Below, piece after piece: positions 1 to 11,752 of a stretch of DNA of 64,000 nt (its first letter is position 1; the number at the start of each line of letters is the position of its first letter). The notes beneath the pieces were generated by a model. It saw nothing but the letters and a program-made list of their open reading frames with translations. It was not told where the DNA came from and did no database searches. The stretch spans positions 1,261,501 to 1,325,500 of the forward strand of contig JBAJFG010000029.1 of the NCBI GenBank assembly GCA_037903475.1. Direction: 5' to 3'. The position numbers and the translations under genes are program-made. Source of the DNA: Ancylostoma caninum. Its lineage: Eukaryota > Nematoda > Chromadorea > Rhabditida > Ancylostomatidae.

Positions 1-831
1 ACTTGTAAAGTGTCCAGTGCAAGCATCGCATATCACCTTCAGGGCGATGATCGCATTTCGCGTTGCAGAGGAGTATGGTGATCATTGCCACGGTAAATCG
101 GACGGGCCGTAAATGAAAAGTGATCAAACGCACGTGTTTCACGTATTTCCACATCACTTAGGGGGGTGTTTTAGCGTGTGAGCAGTTATGAACCATTGCG
201 ACTAACAAGCTAGAACGAATACGACTTGCCAGAAGCACCTCTATGCTTGTGAAACGTCCTACCCGTTCAAGCTTGTTCTGTGCTGTGGAGCGAAATTCAA
301 CATGCTCAAGTCCGTGGGCTCCGATGCATTCTGTGCAATTCGCGCACCTGATCAAACGTATCTTAACACCATCACCATACTCCAAGTGAGATGCTCCGAG
401 TGCTGCACTCGGCGTCTCTTCGCCCCGCACACCATCTAATCGCCATCGTTTGGGGACATTGTCAAATTGGAATGGATTTTGAACTAAAAGTGCAGTCAGC
501 AGATTTATGTGATCCGCTCAAATCATCGCTAAGCTTTTCAACTGTGTCAATCTTTTCTTCCGCTTGTTTAAAAATGCTACGTAGCACATGGGATGTTTCT
601 GAGAAGCTACTTGCTACAATGAAGGAAAAGCTTCGACCGCTTTCCGAATTTCATATTTCAAAAACATCTAATGGAACCTTGAAACAGCGCGTCTTGATAT
701 CTAACTGGATTTTCTTTCTATGTTCTCTTCTTGGGTTGAATAAGGAATCTATAGGACCATCGTGCTACTCAAATATTTGCAAAACCAAAGGGATCTTCTG
801 ATCAAAGCTAGTTTGTCCTGTTCCATTTAGA
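1..831. other. No gene recognised
   Basis: This stretch lies left of the inverted duplication. A minus-strand open frame at 158-430 contains a CxxC pair and reads plausibly as protein, but no family is recognisable, no splice partners were found and it could be chance. No RNA gene or repeat was identified. Confidence 0.4.
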
Positions 832-940
832 TACATAGGTAGCCACATAGCGAACGAACGCAGGTGAACAGATTTGTGCCCAAGCACTGCGGTAATTTAC
901 TTCCTTCCACGGGATCGAAACACGGCTACAATGTGAACTT

Positions 941-1292
941 GAAAGCAGCACCCACTCAAAGCGTGTTTGAAATTTTGCTGGTTTTTCGGGTTTTGAGGCA
1001 CCTGGAACTCATATCCAATGGTGAAACAGCACGAAACGTAAGGGAAATCCATGAAATCGCGGATCTCCCCGCTTCCTGTACGACCGAATGTGCTCCGTGT
1101 GAAACTGGCTGCTCCCCTCACGCGAAGGTGTTCGCGGTGTTCGCGACTTCGATTCAGATTTCTTCGCCGGTAAATCGTGATTTTTCGATAATCGATAATT
1201 TGTGTTCGGTGGACTTTGCGATGTGCTGACAATGTATCCCACTTTTAGCGGTTCAGCCCAGAGTTGAGGATTTCGACGGGTGCTGCCTTTAG
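941..1292. mobile_element. Old small inverted-repeat element (left-arm copy)
   Basis: The ends carry an inverted GCAGCACCC / GGGTGCTGC motif, with AAAGGCAGCACCC as the fuller form. The paralogous copy at 16502-16831 has TTAA before one end. A longer element with the same termini lies at 33004-33780. No coding capacity was seen. The family is probably non-autonomous and TTAA-targeting, by inference from the ends. Confidence 0.55.
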
Positions 1293-1696
1293 CAAGGCAA
1301 GCCACAGGTAATGTAACATCGGAGGTCTGTCCACCTTTAGATATATGCATTACTCCCTGGTATGATCATCTATCATGCATTGGCACTATTCCACTAGGTG
1401 GCCCAAAAATTTTGAAAACTTTCAGCCAAAAGTTGCTATGAGGAGGTTCTTTGAGGTGCTGAACACTGGTATCGCCTTTAATCTACACCGTAACCCCACT
1501 TTTGTAAGGTTACGGTTGGTGTTCTGTAGACACAGTATCTCAAAAGATCCTCTCAGATTTTGTGTAGGGGGAGGGGATTGTTTTAGGCGCTGTTCATGGT
1601 TATCAACGTTATTTTGCATTCCACCTCCGTTTTCTATCCGAAATCGGCATTTTCTCTGTTTCCCACCGTACTGTAACCCTACAAAAATGAGGTTAA

Positions 1697-2112
1697 AGGC
1701 AGGGGTCCACCTCGTTCCGCCTGTTGGAAGTATCAGCATATCCTAGACCTTTTCGGCATGTTGATCCCATTAATGTACATCAGCAGGATCAGAAGCGGCG
1801 AAGGCCCCATTTTTGAAAGGGTCGAACTAGCTACATTTTTGGAGCCGGTAGGCGGATCGCTCCAAATTTCGATCGCTGTGCTGGCTGCCTGCCACGGCTG
1901 CAACGTTGGCCAACGAGTCGTGGCGTGTCCAACCGATAAGATCAATGGCTTTACACGTCAACTCGGGTTAGCAAACTGTTACAGACCCCTTACCGGAAGA
2001 CGGGTTTAAAGACTGTTTTGAGACAATTCTTATATACCGCTGGAATCAGCATGTTGAGGAGATGCAGAATCTGCCATTAGCTCAACCACGAGAATGAGGT
2101 GGACCCCTGCCT
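1697..2112. mobile_element. TTAA-bounded non-autonomous DNA transposon
   Basis: The element starts AGGCAGGGGTCCACCTC and ends with its reverse complement GAGGTGGACCCCTGCCT. It is flanked by TTAA at 1693-1696 and 2113-2116. The right arm of the inverted duplication has a single TTAA at the matching place (16079-16082) and no element, which is an uninterrupted target site. TTAA duplication is the hallmark of piggyBac-type insertion. The 416 bp contain no transposase. Insertion must postdate the arm duplication, unless the other arm lost the element by precise excision. Confidence 0.85.
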
Positions 2113-2274
2113 TTAAGGTACGGAATGGACATTCGTGTTCGGCACCTCAAATAGGCCCCACACACACCAAGTTTTGGCAAAAAAAATTCCTGAAAATTTT
2201 GAGGCCCCTAATGTGGAAAAGTGCACATGGGTCACATGAGAACGTTTTTGTCGAAAAACTTCTTTGTCAAACTA

Positions 2275-2280
2275 TTTATT
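2275..2280 (-). promoter_or_regulatory. Poly(A) signal of aspartic protease copy A
   Basis: AATAAA on the minus strand about 22 bases after the stop codon at 2302. The same hexamer sits at the same distance behind copy B. Confidence 0.6.
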
Positions 2281-2301
2281 GTTGTGCAAGATTATATTAT
2301 A

Positions 2302-4117
2302 TTATATTTCGCCGTGCTTGGCTTTGGCGAAGCCAATCTGCTTCGCTCCTACATCGTAGACATTGCAGAATGTTCGGATAAACGTGTCTCCGAGTATCCA
2401 CGTGGGACCAAATCCATTTGAATCATCCATGGCGAAGAAAGTCAGGGCGCACTGAAAATGGTAATTACATGTCTCTAACCCACTCAGATTTGTGAATATA
2501 TTCTATTTTACTCACAGATCCATCGTCGAAACCTAGATCCAGAACATACTCCGAAGAAGGAATGGAGTATTCTTTGCCATTGATGGTGATATTGAAGGGT
2601 GGAAGAGTATCCATGTTATCGCAGGGCACCGTGTAAACATCTTGGAAGAAGTCGTAATCTGCGTTAGTTACATCGGCTACATTGTCGATCACGTTCTGCG
2701 GAGCTCCAATCCACGATGTGCCAGTATCGGAAATCGCCTGAATTTTTTACAGTCTGTGGAGGGTGTCGTCATCGCACCCTCACTCATTACCTCTGCTTTT
2801 TTGTGACACTTGTGTGAAGAAATAGCGTAACCATCAATGGAAAATTGCCAATAAGTCTCTGCAGAAAGAGGCACATAGTCCACGTGCGATTCGCAATGGT
2901 CATCGTCAAATCCACCAAACGTGATTACTCCTGCATCACCTCCTTCACTGATGTTCACCTGGAAGTCAGCAGTTACCTTAATGTAGCAAGATTTCTTAAC
3001 TTCTTGAGCACCTTTCTATCGAGCCACACTGTGAAAATGGGCTTGTCCAATTCGGAGAGTATGCGTTGTATCGGTGTAGTCACCTAGAACAAAGTCTATG
3101 CTTTTCAAATTTTGAGAAGTCTGCTAACATACATTGTCAACTGCAATTGCTGGCCATCCAAGACCAAATATTCCATCCATGGGCACGTACCCAAAGATGT
3201 CGTCGAGGTATGTTGCGACGCCAAATTCTAGCTTGGAGATGTTAATTCCTGGAGTTTATTCAATGTGTTCATCAGCTAACAGTTACTCTGTTTAAAGCTG
3301 TGCTGTTTTATTCCCATTCTAAATTTCGTTGCCTATAACACGTAACAAGACATTTGATAAAGTGCTCCTCGAATAAGTCACATACCTGCGAATGAGATCG
3401 TATCAGTTGCGAGATATCCTGAACAGAAACCAGAGCCATATTGTATTGCAAAATCCTCTTTTTCTGCGTGGAAGGTAGAGGAATCGTTGGTATTGAATTT
3501 GTGCCTTGTGTATCCACTGAGTGGAGAGCCATCACATGCATCCAGATCACAGTTATTGTCGATCGCCCATAAGTTCGATGAACCGGTGTCCATTACGAGA
3601 AGAAGAGGTTGACCTTGAAACTCTGTGTAAGTACAATCTAATAACAGCAAATCCCATGTGAATATATCTATTCGTTCATTCATTGGTCAAGTTTAAAAAA
3701 ACGCTCCGTTCCAAGAATTGCTTTGAGCAGTCTGCTGTTGTACTGGTTGTGATTTATAATCACTTCAGTTAGCTACGAGGTAGAGCTAACATAGCGCCTT
3801 TTACGGAAGATTATGTACACTAGGAACCTGGAGTGCCAAAATCAACTTCTCCAATATAGAAGTCGTCGTAGAAGTCCTCGAAAGGTTCCGATCCACGTTT
3901 CAAGATCTCAACACGTTTTGCACGCTGCTTTTCGACATAGTGTTGGAGTTGTTTTGCTCTGAATATGAGAGTTTCAAAAAGTAGCAGTTGGATGAGCAGA
4001 AAAAAAGGCTAACGCAATGAGTTTTGCTCGAAGTGAGCCAGTTCTGCGAGTCTGCATCGTGATCTTCTTGGCGTACAGAGCTACCAGTATAGAGGCAAGT
4101 AGCAGAGCGATCTTCAT
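2302..4117 (-). CDS. Pepsin-family (A1) aspartic protease, copy A
   Basis: Secreted or lysosomal endopeptidase of the pepsin/cathepsin D family. Blood-feeding nematodes use such enzymes in the gut to digest protein, but this role is inferred. Eight exons give 399 residues: 4117-4014, 3958-3828, 3622-3386, 3248-3133, 3083-3012, 2958-2791, 2737-2516, 2451-2302. All introns are GT-AG and phases agree. Residues 1-16 form a signal peptide (MKIALLLASILVALYA), followed by a short basic propeptide. The first catalytic motif is DTGSS at D90, the flap is QYGSG, and the second motif is DTGTS at D280. The C-terminal part has the family's WILGD and IGFAKA segments. Exon 2 has three bases more than copy B (FYDDFYIG). 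The length is normal for the family. It is probably the functional member of the pair. Confidence 0.93.
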
Positions 4118-4521
4118 ACTGCCTCTGAAATAATTTTTATGCCCTGGATATCGAAACTAGCTACGAAGGCTATGGAAACCGAATGGAAAGATATTTCTGA
4201 AGAGAGCAGTGGTCTAGTTTGCAATGAAAGGCCGCTGATTAGGAAGATGTGTCTTTTATATCATTTGTTTGAGAATATGTACTGTAATTAGCCAATAAAT
4301 ATTAAGTAGATAAAAGTGCAAGTCCGAGAGTGAGTGTAAACATGATGACATGGGATTAACTTGCTCACAACCTTGTTTGTTTAGGAAAATACCGTCATTT
4401 CAAGACCTACATCATTCCTGGGAACAAGGAATTATTCAATGTGAATGTGAAAACGATGTAAAAACCTGTAATTGGTGTGCAAATTACTAGAAAATATGTC
4501 TAGTTTTCCAATTAGACCTAT

Positions 4522-4529
4522 CCTTATCT
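4522..4529 (-). promoter_or_regulatory. Conserved GATA-type site upstream of copy A
   Basis: AGATAAGG on the minus strand about 405 bases upstream of the start codon, within AATAGATAAGGATAGG, which is also present in the other arm. Intestinal GATA factors such as ELT-2 bind AGATAA/TGATAA in nematode gut genes. Conservation here may only reflect the duplication. Confidence 0.3.
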
Positions 4530-5378
4530 ATTTTCTATTGTGTAGCAGACATTGCTTACTACTTAAGGACTAAGAACTCTAACAGTATAATGTGAAGAAA
4601 TTCCCAGTGAATGATCTTTCGCCTGATACGGTTTTACTGCCAGGTAAACAGTCTAGTGTGACCGTCTGCTGCCAATCCAAGAATGCCCCGCGTTGAAGAA
4701 CCGCGGAATAGTGGTTTCGACATTGAGTTAACAGCTCAGGTGATCTCACTTATTTCAGTGACTTATGTGAATGTAGATAAAGTATTTAGAAGTGCATTAA
4801 TCGAGAGAACCTCTTCAACTAATGTGATTTTTATAAGTATAACCAGCTACCGGAAAACCCCATCTCCGCTTTTTCCCAATGCGGAGTTAAGTTCGCTGCT
4901 ATAGCAGGCATTACTGCTTTGCACTCTAACGCTAGTTTAAGAAGCATTTCCGCTACGCAAAGACGATCACAGCAACGTACAACCACAGGAGCAGGGCCCG
5001 TTTTTTTTCAATCGGAATGGAAGTGTCGTAAACTACTAAAGTGGAAAAGAAGCCATTGTGCGCTTTTCACTTCTAAGGTTAAGCCGTGGTTCCTAGTTGA
5101 TTATACCTGGATTTCCAAGCTACACGACTTATTCACTGAGAGTTGTTCTTATTAGATTCTATGTGACATTTGAGCCTGGTCATGCTATTAACATTGTTTT
5201 GTTGGAAAACTTCCATTTTATGGGTGTGCATAGGAAATAGCTGTGCTAATGCAATGTGCTCGTTCCAAATCTGCTTCCTTCGGAGTATGCTTCATGCTTT
5301 TATCTGCTAGAAACAAATCTTCTTAAAAATTGATTCCACGGTCCAGCAGTGATTTGGTGAACTTCCAACAATAGTACA

Positions 5379-7037
5379 TGTATGGGAAAATCTTCCGATT
5401 TTCTTTTGGCTATGAATAAAGTGTATTTTTACGTGCATGTCATCATTTTGTTTCACAACCTTGTGCTTCCTTTCATGAAGATATGCTGGTGCCGGCGTCT
5501 GGATCGAAGAAAACAAAGTAGCCGTAAACAGACAATATCTGCGCTCTGGTAGATAGCGCAGTGGAAAACAAACAAATGCTCCCTCGAAGTACAGGACGTT
5601 GCTACAGTGCTTGTTATCTTTGTTCTAGTGCTTGTTATCTATCACCATTTCCGGCTTTGTGCTGTCTCTTAGTTGCAATGGATGGACAAGAAATGTCACC
5701 ATCCCAAAGGCGTCAAATTCACCGAGGGAAGACTATTTTCGTGTTATATCAAGAACAAGCGCAGCACTACATACTTCAAAGGAGTATTTGAACTTTTTCT
5801 CCCAGTCGACATCAAAAAAAAATCCGAGGTGAGAAGGTGTGTCTCTGGAAACCCTGAAGATCTCCTTTTTCTGTTAATTTTGCTGCACAATTTGGCAGTC
5901 CCTGGTTTTTTATACGGACAGAAGGATCACAGAAGATGGGCTTCATGACAAATTACACATTATCAAGATTTGATATAATTCCTTATTGAATTGGAAAAAA
6001 ACAATGTGAACAAGAAAACATCAGGCTTTTGCAAAATTGATTGGCGAAATGAACATACAATTCTAAAGTGTTGTAATTCGGCTCAAACACAACTTTTCCC
6101 TCCAGTTCAGCGCTCATTCTCTAGCAGCAAAATTTGACGCAATGACATGACCTCTTCGGTGGCACAGACTTGTACAGGAATCCCTCTCTTCTTTGCTCCG
6201 GGTTTTCCTTTTCAGTTAGCAGGCAGAAAAATTCAAAAATCACACACATCGCACTTTCCGTTTTCCTCTTTTCGCGTGCTTTTCCAGCGAGAAAAACAAG
6301 AAATTTAATTTGAACCACTTTCTTTTCATTCAATCAAGAGACAACTACCAACTATCTACTTATAGAGATGTGGCTTGGTGGCTTCTGTTTTTGAAAAACG
6401 CGGACAAGCGCTTTTGGAAGCATCTTCCTTGCTTTTTCTGGAATTTTTGCTGGACGATCCAATGCATGCTGGTGCTCCGAACCAGTGCACTACGCATATT
6501 GCTGTTATTTAGTCCAAAAGTCACAAATGCCTCGTCAGAATAACGTTCGAGATGTCTAAAGGCGCATTTTTAAAGTTGCCAAAATCGGCCAAACTTTGCT
6601 TCCAGGACCTGCCCCAAATTTCGATAGCTTTGCTGACAAACGGCTTACCACCCATCACATTCTTCAGGGATTTTGCGATGTGGGTGCCACCTTCATTAGC
6701 CTCAAGTTCTCTTGCTACCGATCTGTGCAACAGTTTAGCCGCTCAATCAAACGCATTCACTTGGCGAAATTGGTGAACACAACACCTCAAATCTTGCAGA
6801 CCTGTCGATTTTTCAGCATTAGATTCCTCGTACTTTTATCGGTTGCAGAAGCTGAAGCGCTACCTGTCTCAGAAGAAATTAGTCTGGAACGGCGCACATA
6901 TCTTGGCCGCGTATGATTATTTCGAGGACTTTGAAAAAATTGAACCTAGGGAGAGAACCGACGTGCTTTGAGGTTCGAGAGACTGTGCTAAATAATTTGT
7001 TATTGACTGCATCTAATCTGTTTCGTTTGGGAGGAGG
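5379..7037. other. Spacer without recognisable gene
   Basis: The segment at 6552-6700 contains a motif close to CCAAATTTCGATAGCTTTG that recurs at about 1860 and, more diverged, at about 23350, so it is probably part of a dispersed repeat. Overlapping short open frames in several phases show no family resemblance. Confidence 0.35.
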
Positions 7038-7200
7038 AACTTGGGTACCCACAGCCGCTGGCGACTGTCAATTACTGCCAGCTCGAGTGCTCGCTGCAAG
7101 AGCTCGCGCTGTAGTGTTCTGGCACCGCCCACTGCCGCGGCTCCGCCCGGCGCGGCGCGCGGCATTCGCATCGCGGGGAAAACGCGAAAATGGCTCTAAG
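7038..7200 (+). repeat. GC-rich inverted repeat, left copy
   Basis: Begins AACTTGGGTACCC, continues with CAGCCG and GACTGTCAATTACTGCCA, then CpG-rich sequence. The reverse complement of 11240-11395 matches it. The two copies bracket the FLYWCH-like gene, the C-rich tract and a minisatellite. The region is far more GC-rich than its surroundings. Confidence 0.65.
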
Positions 7201-7560
7201 AGTGCCAGGAAACGGGATTAGTGGAAACAAATGTTAATACAGTTGTATACCCATGAAATCAACTCTCTTTTCCTGTCTGTTTAATCAGTATCTATTCTTG
7301 GTTACTTTGTTTTTCTTTTCAAGTTTTTGTTTCTTTGTCTTCTTCCTTTTATGACCGTTTTATGGCACACCTAATAGTGTAACAAATAAATGAATGGATA
7401 AATATCTCAGATATGACATATCAGTATCTTCGTATGTGTGAAATTTGGCACTCGTCGTGGATGTGTGATGTTTACTAATAACTTGACCGCTATTGACCCA
7501 GCATATGTGTAAAATTTAACACTTATCTTAACACTTTCGTGAAACTAGGTCACTGAGCAA

Positions 7561-7566
7561 TATAAA
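7561..7566 (+). promoter_or_regulatory. TATA-like box
   Basis: TATAAA 41 bases before the start codon at 7607, in an otherwise AT-rich leader. Position suits a core promoter, but function is unproven. Confidence 0.35.
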
Positions 7567-7606
7567 ATGCGAAGCAACCTAACAACCTCATCCAATTCGG
7601 ACGAGC

Positions 7607-8976
7607 ATGGAAGATTACCTTTTGAATTTGCCGCCGGAAATTCTCCAACAGTTGTACGCTGAAGCTTCCCTGAGTGCACAGGTAAGACTCATCACTGTCA
7701 TTGTTTCACAAGAAATTACGAAAGCATATGTACTTTTCCAAAACACAGTGCAGCTGTATAGCAACTAGAACGCTCCACCAGCCAATGCAGAAGCTGGACG
7801 CCAAGAAGAGGCCCCTGCGGAAGCCCCTGCTGTTGTCCAGGAATACCGTGGTGAGAGGGACACGAGCAAAAATGGCATGTATCCCGTGTTGGTCTACGAA
7901 ATTCCAAATTCCGATCGGTGCTATATATTCCAACGGCTCAAGAAGACCAGCCGCGAGGAAACTGTGATATACCGTTGCTCTGGATGCAAAACGCAACACG
8001 GAAAATACACTTCGGTGTTTGTAAGTCCAAATCATGGAACTGGTGGATGGAACCTACAGTTTAATCATATGGTGATTTCAGGTAACGGGCGAAGAAGTAT
8101 TCGAAAGCGATCCTTGCGCTTTGAGCCACAACTGCCTACCACTGCAACGGCACAAAGATAAAGCCCGTCGCGTAGCATACGGGGTTTGTAGCCCTTATAA
8201 CATAATGTATACAGTTCTTCACCCTTGTTTCATATTGCATAACTTCACAGCTGCCAGGCACTCCTCAAGGATAAAACGGCACATAAGACACCCATACGGA
8301 AGCATTACAACAATGCGGCCCAGTCGATATTGGAGATGCCGTGGAAGGGTAAACCATATTTGTACAACGACAGCGTATCTGTCCTAAGAGTAACACTTTT
8401 AGATTACGATAGCTACTGTAACTACTGTACATTAAGAGAGCTAACAAGTCAGAGAGTTCTGGACGTGTCAGCTAACGAGTCTGAACGTGCAGGACAGGTC
8501 ATATTATCGACTTATACCAAGTGGCCCCCCCCCAACTCCATTTTACCCGAGGCGTTTCACAGGTTAATGGTTTCAAACCCTTATTATTTGTGTTTACACT
8601 GTGATCCAATTACCGTTTCAGTAAGCTGCGGCAGCTGCTATCGAGGAAAACAAGTCCTCCATTTGAGGAACTACTACAGTGCCTTAAGGAAGAGAGCACA
8701 ATAGCTCTAGGGAGAATCCTATATGTTGAACAGCTGGGAGCATCTCCTGCAAGATTTTCTACGTTTCTTTTCCAGAAATGATTGATTCCTTTCCAGAACC
8801 CACGTGCAACCAAACCACTGCGCCGCAGAGATCTTCAGCGAAGAGAGAAGATCAACAGCGCTATGGACGAGTTCCGACTGGGATGGGGATCCCGAAGCTC
8901 ACAGGACATCACCACGATCGCTATCAATGACTACTGCAAAACCATGTCTCGTTATGTGACGGAGAAGACTTTGTGA
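7607..8976 (+). CDS. FLYWCH-like zinc-finger protein
   Basis: Probable DNA-binding protein of the type found in, or derived from, Mutator-like transposons. Exons 7607-7681, 7769-8020 and 8082-8183 join in phase 0. Exon 2 ends in an FLYWCH-like core: YIFQRLK, then CSGC, with HNC in exon 3, giving a C-x2-C ... H-x-C zinc ligand pattern. Exon 4 from 8258 (after CTGCCAG) reads ALLKDKTAHKTP and runs to at least 8349. A further coding block lies at 8626-8775 (LRQLLSRKTSPPFEELLQ) and the last exon is 8797-8976 (NPRATKPLRRRDLQ to TEKTL). Junctions between 8349 and 8797 are not resolved, because the blocks do not join by simple GT-AG splicing in phase. It could therefore be a slightly decayed copy. 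The basic C-terminal block suits nucleic-acid binding. Confidence 0.6.
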
Positions 8977-9104
8977 GCTGAGAGCTCATGTATGTGTAGA
9001 TATATAGAGATTATATAGAGATATTCTTTATAAACGTTCCATGTTTCCATTCTACTCGTTTTCCATTTCACGAGTTTCCAATTTTTTTCCACTCTGACAA
9101 CTCG

Positions 9105-9331
9105 GCACATCCCTCCACCACCAACCCCCGTCAATCCCCCCCAGTCAACCACTACCATCAAGCCCCTGTCCTCCACCAACCCCTGTCAAACCCCCCGTCC
9201 ACCTCCAAGACCCCCGTCCACCTACACGACCACCGTTTTCCACCCCCTTCAAGCCCCCGTCCACCTCCGTCATCCCCCGTCCACTATTCCCCTTTAAGCT
9301 TCCCTCCACCTCCCCACCCCCCCCCCCCTTA
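9105..9331. repeat. C-rich low-complexity tract
   Basis: Degenerate repeats of CCCCGTCCACCTCC-like units ending in a run of 12 or more C. The minus strand is strongly G-rich with many GGG runs. Confidence 0.85.
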
Positions 9332-9958
9332 TAACATTTATTCTCGTAATACATATTAGTTGGAGAGCAAGTTTAAAAATCTCTTCTTGTCCGGTTCGTT
9401 GTTCTGTCTTGATTCCGATTCTCATGTCCTTCCATTCGTTAATTGATTAATCGCCGCGAGCGCAATTGCGCAATTGCGCGTGTCTTGCAGGCATCCGCAT
9501 CGTCCAGGACCTGCAAAATATCATGAGTGAGCCTATCGATTGCATTAACGGAAAGTAACATGTATTATATAAGACCAGTCTGGCCGTCCGGCTAACGCAG
9601 GACTTCCAGACTGCTATTGATGCTCGCTTCGCTCGCATACTGCACGTTGAAAGCACACAAAAGTGTGAATGGATTGATGAAATCTGTGTCCTTCCACGCA
9701 GTTCTATCGCTTTCCTGAGAAGCTCTTGATCCCATAGGTGGTAGATTTCCCCCATATGAACGAAGTTATGCTCTCCCATGTCAGCGAAGTTATGGCCATG
9801 AAGGATTGAGTGCAACCAATTCAGTGCAAATGTCATCTTGAAATGATTTAGGCTCAACTGGTTGTTGTGGTCAAGTGATAAGGGTCCACCGGTGCACATA
9901 AACGGAAACGAAGGAGTGGTTCATTCATACACAAACGGAATGGGAAGAGAGGAAACAA
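9332..9958. other. No gene recognised
   Basis: A minus-strand open frame at 9447-9899 has no recognisable motifs and no clear start context. Nothing else stands out. Confidence 0.35.
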
Positions 9959-10440
9959 TGCGCACCCTTATCACACCGTTGGACACGACTCCAGGCGTTT
10001 CCCCACTTTTGGACGCCGGCGCACCCTTATCAGAACGTTGGACTCCCGACTCTAGGCGTTTCCCCACTTTTGGACGCCGGCGCACCCTTACCACACCGTT
10101 GGACCCGATCCTGGCGTTTCCTCACTTTTGGGCGCCGGCGCACCCTTATCAGAACGTTGGACCCCCGACTCCAGGCGTTTCCCCACTTTTAGACGCTGGC
10201 GCATCCTTATCACACAGTTGGACCCGACTCCGGGCGTTTCCCCACTTCTGGACGCCGGCACGCCATTATCACACCGCTGGACCCGATCCGGCGTTTCCCA
10301 CTTTTGGGCGCCGGCGCACCCTTATCAGGTTGGACACTTTTCCCCACTCGACCTTATCACACAGTTGGACCCGACTCCGGGCGTTTCCCCACTTCTGGAC
10401 GCCGGCACGCCATTATCACACCGCTGGACCTGTCTGTTGG
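9959..10440 (+). repeat. Minisatellite, about 60-bp unit
   Basis: About eight imperfect units with the pattern CGCACCCTTATCACACCGTT, then GGACCCGACTCCAGGCGTTT, then CCCCACTTTTGGACGCCGG. Some units carry internal deletions. The lack of stops yields overlapping long open frames in all three phases, which is a by-product of unit composition. Diverged relatives lie at 17590-19160 (opposite strand) and 35561-35880. Confidence 0.9.
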
Positions 10441-11239
10441 TATTCTCCACCTTGTGGGGTCCGCGCACCCACCGCAACACCATGCACTCACCGCTCTCGA
10501 CTTCCCCATCCTTTAGAGCTTCTCTTCATTCTTTGAACCTCACCATACCCGTCCCTATCATCTTGTTGACCCCGCAATCACCATCATTGACCAATCAGGG
10601 AATTTCGTTTCACACACACCCACACACACACGTGACAGACTAAGCCCTTTATTATAAGTCATGATTATCGAACCTCGGAATGAGATCCGATTGTACAAAT
10701 AGAAGAAGTGTAGAAGTGCGGGGAGTGCAGGGAGTGCAGCATATTCAGAAGAAGTAACCTGAAATGGAACTGTTTCTTCACAACAAAAGAAATGGAAACT
10801 GAATGTTAAGAAATCAAGTTATATTTCATCAGCTCCATTCATGTTCGCTTGTATTCAGCTTCTTCAGTCCATCGCTGTTCTTCCTCCTATCGCAGGTCCT
10901 GCTCCTCCTTGCATCTGCTTCTTCCTCCTTGCCGAGCTCCATCCAGGGTTGCGCTTCCTCCTTGAGTGAAGAATGAAACACACCCTAGAATGAAATGCCT
11001 TAAATACACTGCAATACAGGATGATAAGGATAAACCCACGAGAACGAAAACATCGAAAGTATAAACACCCCCTAAAATAAACATGAAAGGAAAACGACAC
11101 AAATGAAAAAAAAATTTGGAAAGCCGAGGCAGTAAGACCCTCAGAACATTCCCATTTCTGTTCTTAAAAAACCCTTCTAACTGAACTCCATTCAACCCAT
11201 TTACCTGTTTTGCAGACTCTGTGTGTCACAAATTTGCTT
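10441..11239. other. No gene recognised
   Basis: Includes a short CA-rich stretch near 10613-10632 and clustered GAGTGCAG-type direct repeats at about 10715-10740. No coding or RNA gene is supported. Confidence 0.35.
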
Positions 11240-11395
11240 CTTTTCGCACCATTCCGCGCTCGCATATGCGCGCGGCGAAATGGGTGGGGCCGCGGCGGAT
11301 TGGGCGGGGCTAGTGGCATGCGCAGCAACGGCGCTGGCAAGCGTGCGAGTTGGCAGTAATTGACAGTCGCCCAACGGCTGCGGGTACCCAAGTTC
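11240..11395 (-). repeat. GC-rich inverted repeat, right copy
   Basis: On the minus strand it begins AACTTGGGTACCCGCAGCCG and matches the copy at 7038-7200, including GACTGTCAATTACTGCCA. Orientation is opposite, so the pair could be terminal repeats of a larger element or independent insertions. Confidence 0.65.
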
Positions 11396-11501
11396 ACTCA
11401 CCCGCTTCGTTTTCATTGCCATTCCGCAAACTTCAACCCACCCTCGTAATTATACTATAACAGACTGCATCACATCTTCGTATTTCATTGCAGGAGCACA
11501 A

Positions 11502-11752
11502 TAGGGTAATTTATACCAGCTGCGTGCGTCAGTCGCGCATCAGTCGCACGCATCCATTTACATGGGATTTTCCATGAAGACCGGTCAACACGGCATGTAG
11601 ATCCTCAATGAAAAGAACGCGCGGCTGCCGCGAGGTCGTAAACGCGTGCGTCTCAGCTGCGGCTGCGATGCGACTGCTATGCGACTGGGCCCTATTCTTC
11701 ATCTTATAGACGCACGCGCGTCAGTCGCACGCATCCAGTATAAATTGCCCTA
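11502..11752. mobile_element. Small inverted-repeat element (MITE)
   Basis: Starts TAGGGTAATTTATACCAG and ends with the near reverse complement of TAGGGCAATTTATACTGG. Inner parts repeat the CGCACGC/GCGTGCG theme. The 251 bp are non-coding. A second family member lies at 49126-49352 just upstream of carboxylesterase E2. Confidence 0.75.

Larger units (their letters stand above)
832..5378 (+). repeat. Left arm of large inverted duplication
   Basis: The reverse complement of this segment matches 12873-16940 almost throughout. The outer end lies near the shared sequence ACATAGCGAACGAACG-like at about 845-860. The inner end lies just after the shared GGTCCAGCAGTGATTTG at about 5341-5357. The arm is about 480 bp longer than its partner, mostly because of an insertion at 1697-2112. 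The two arms differ by scattered substitutions and small indels, so the duplication is not very recent. Both arms carry a full aspartic protease gene with its flanks. Confidence 0.93.

Noticed and set aside
9959..10440. Possible CRISPR-like array of repeats
   Set aside because: Units are contiguous tandem repeats without unique spacers, and the DNA is eukaryotic.
9862..10536. Long open frame of 224 codons, with overlapping long frames in other phases
   Set aside because: It runs through the 60-bp minisatellite. Openness in several frames comes from the unit's composition, and the translation is only a repeat of itself.
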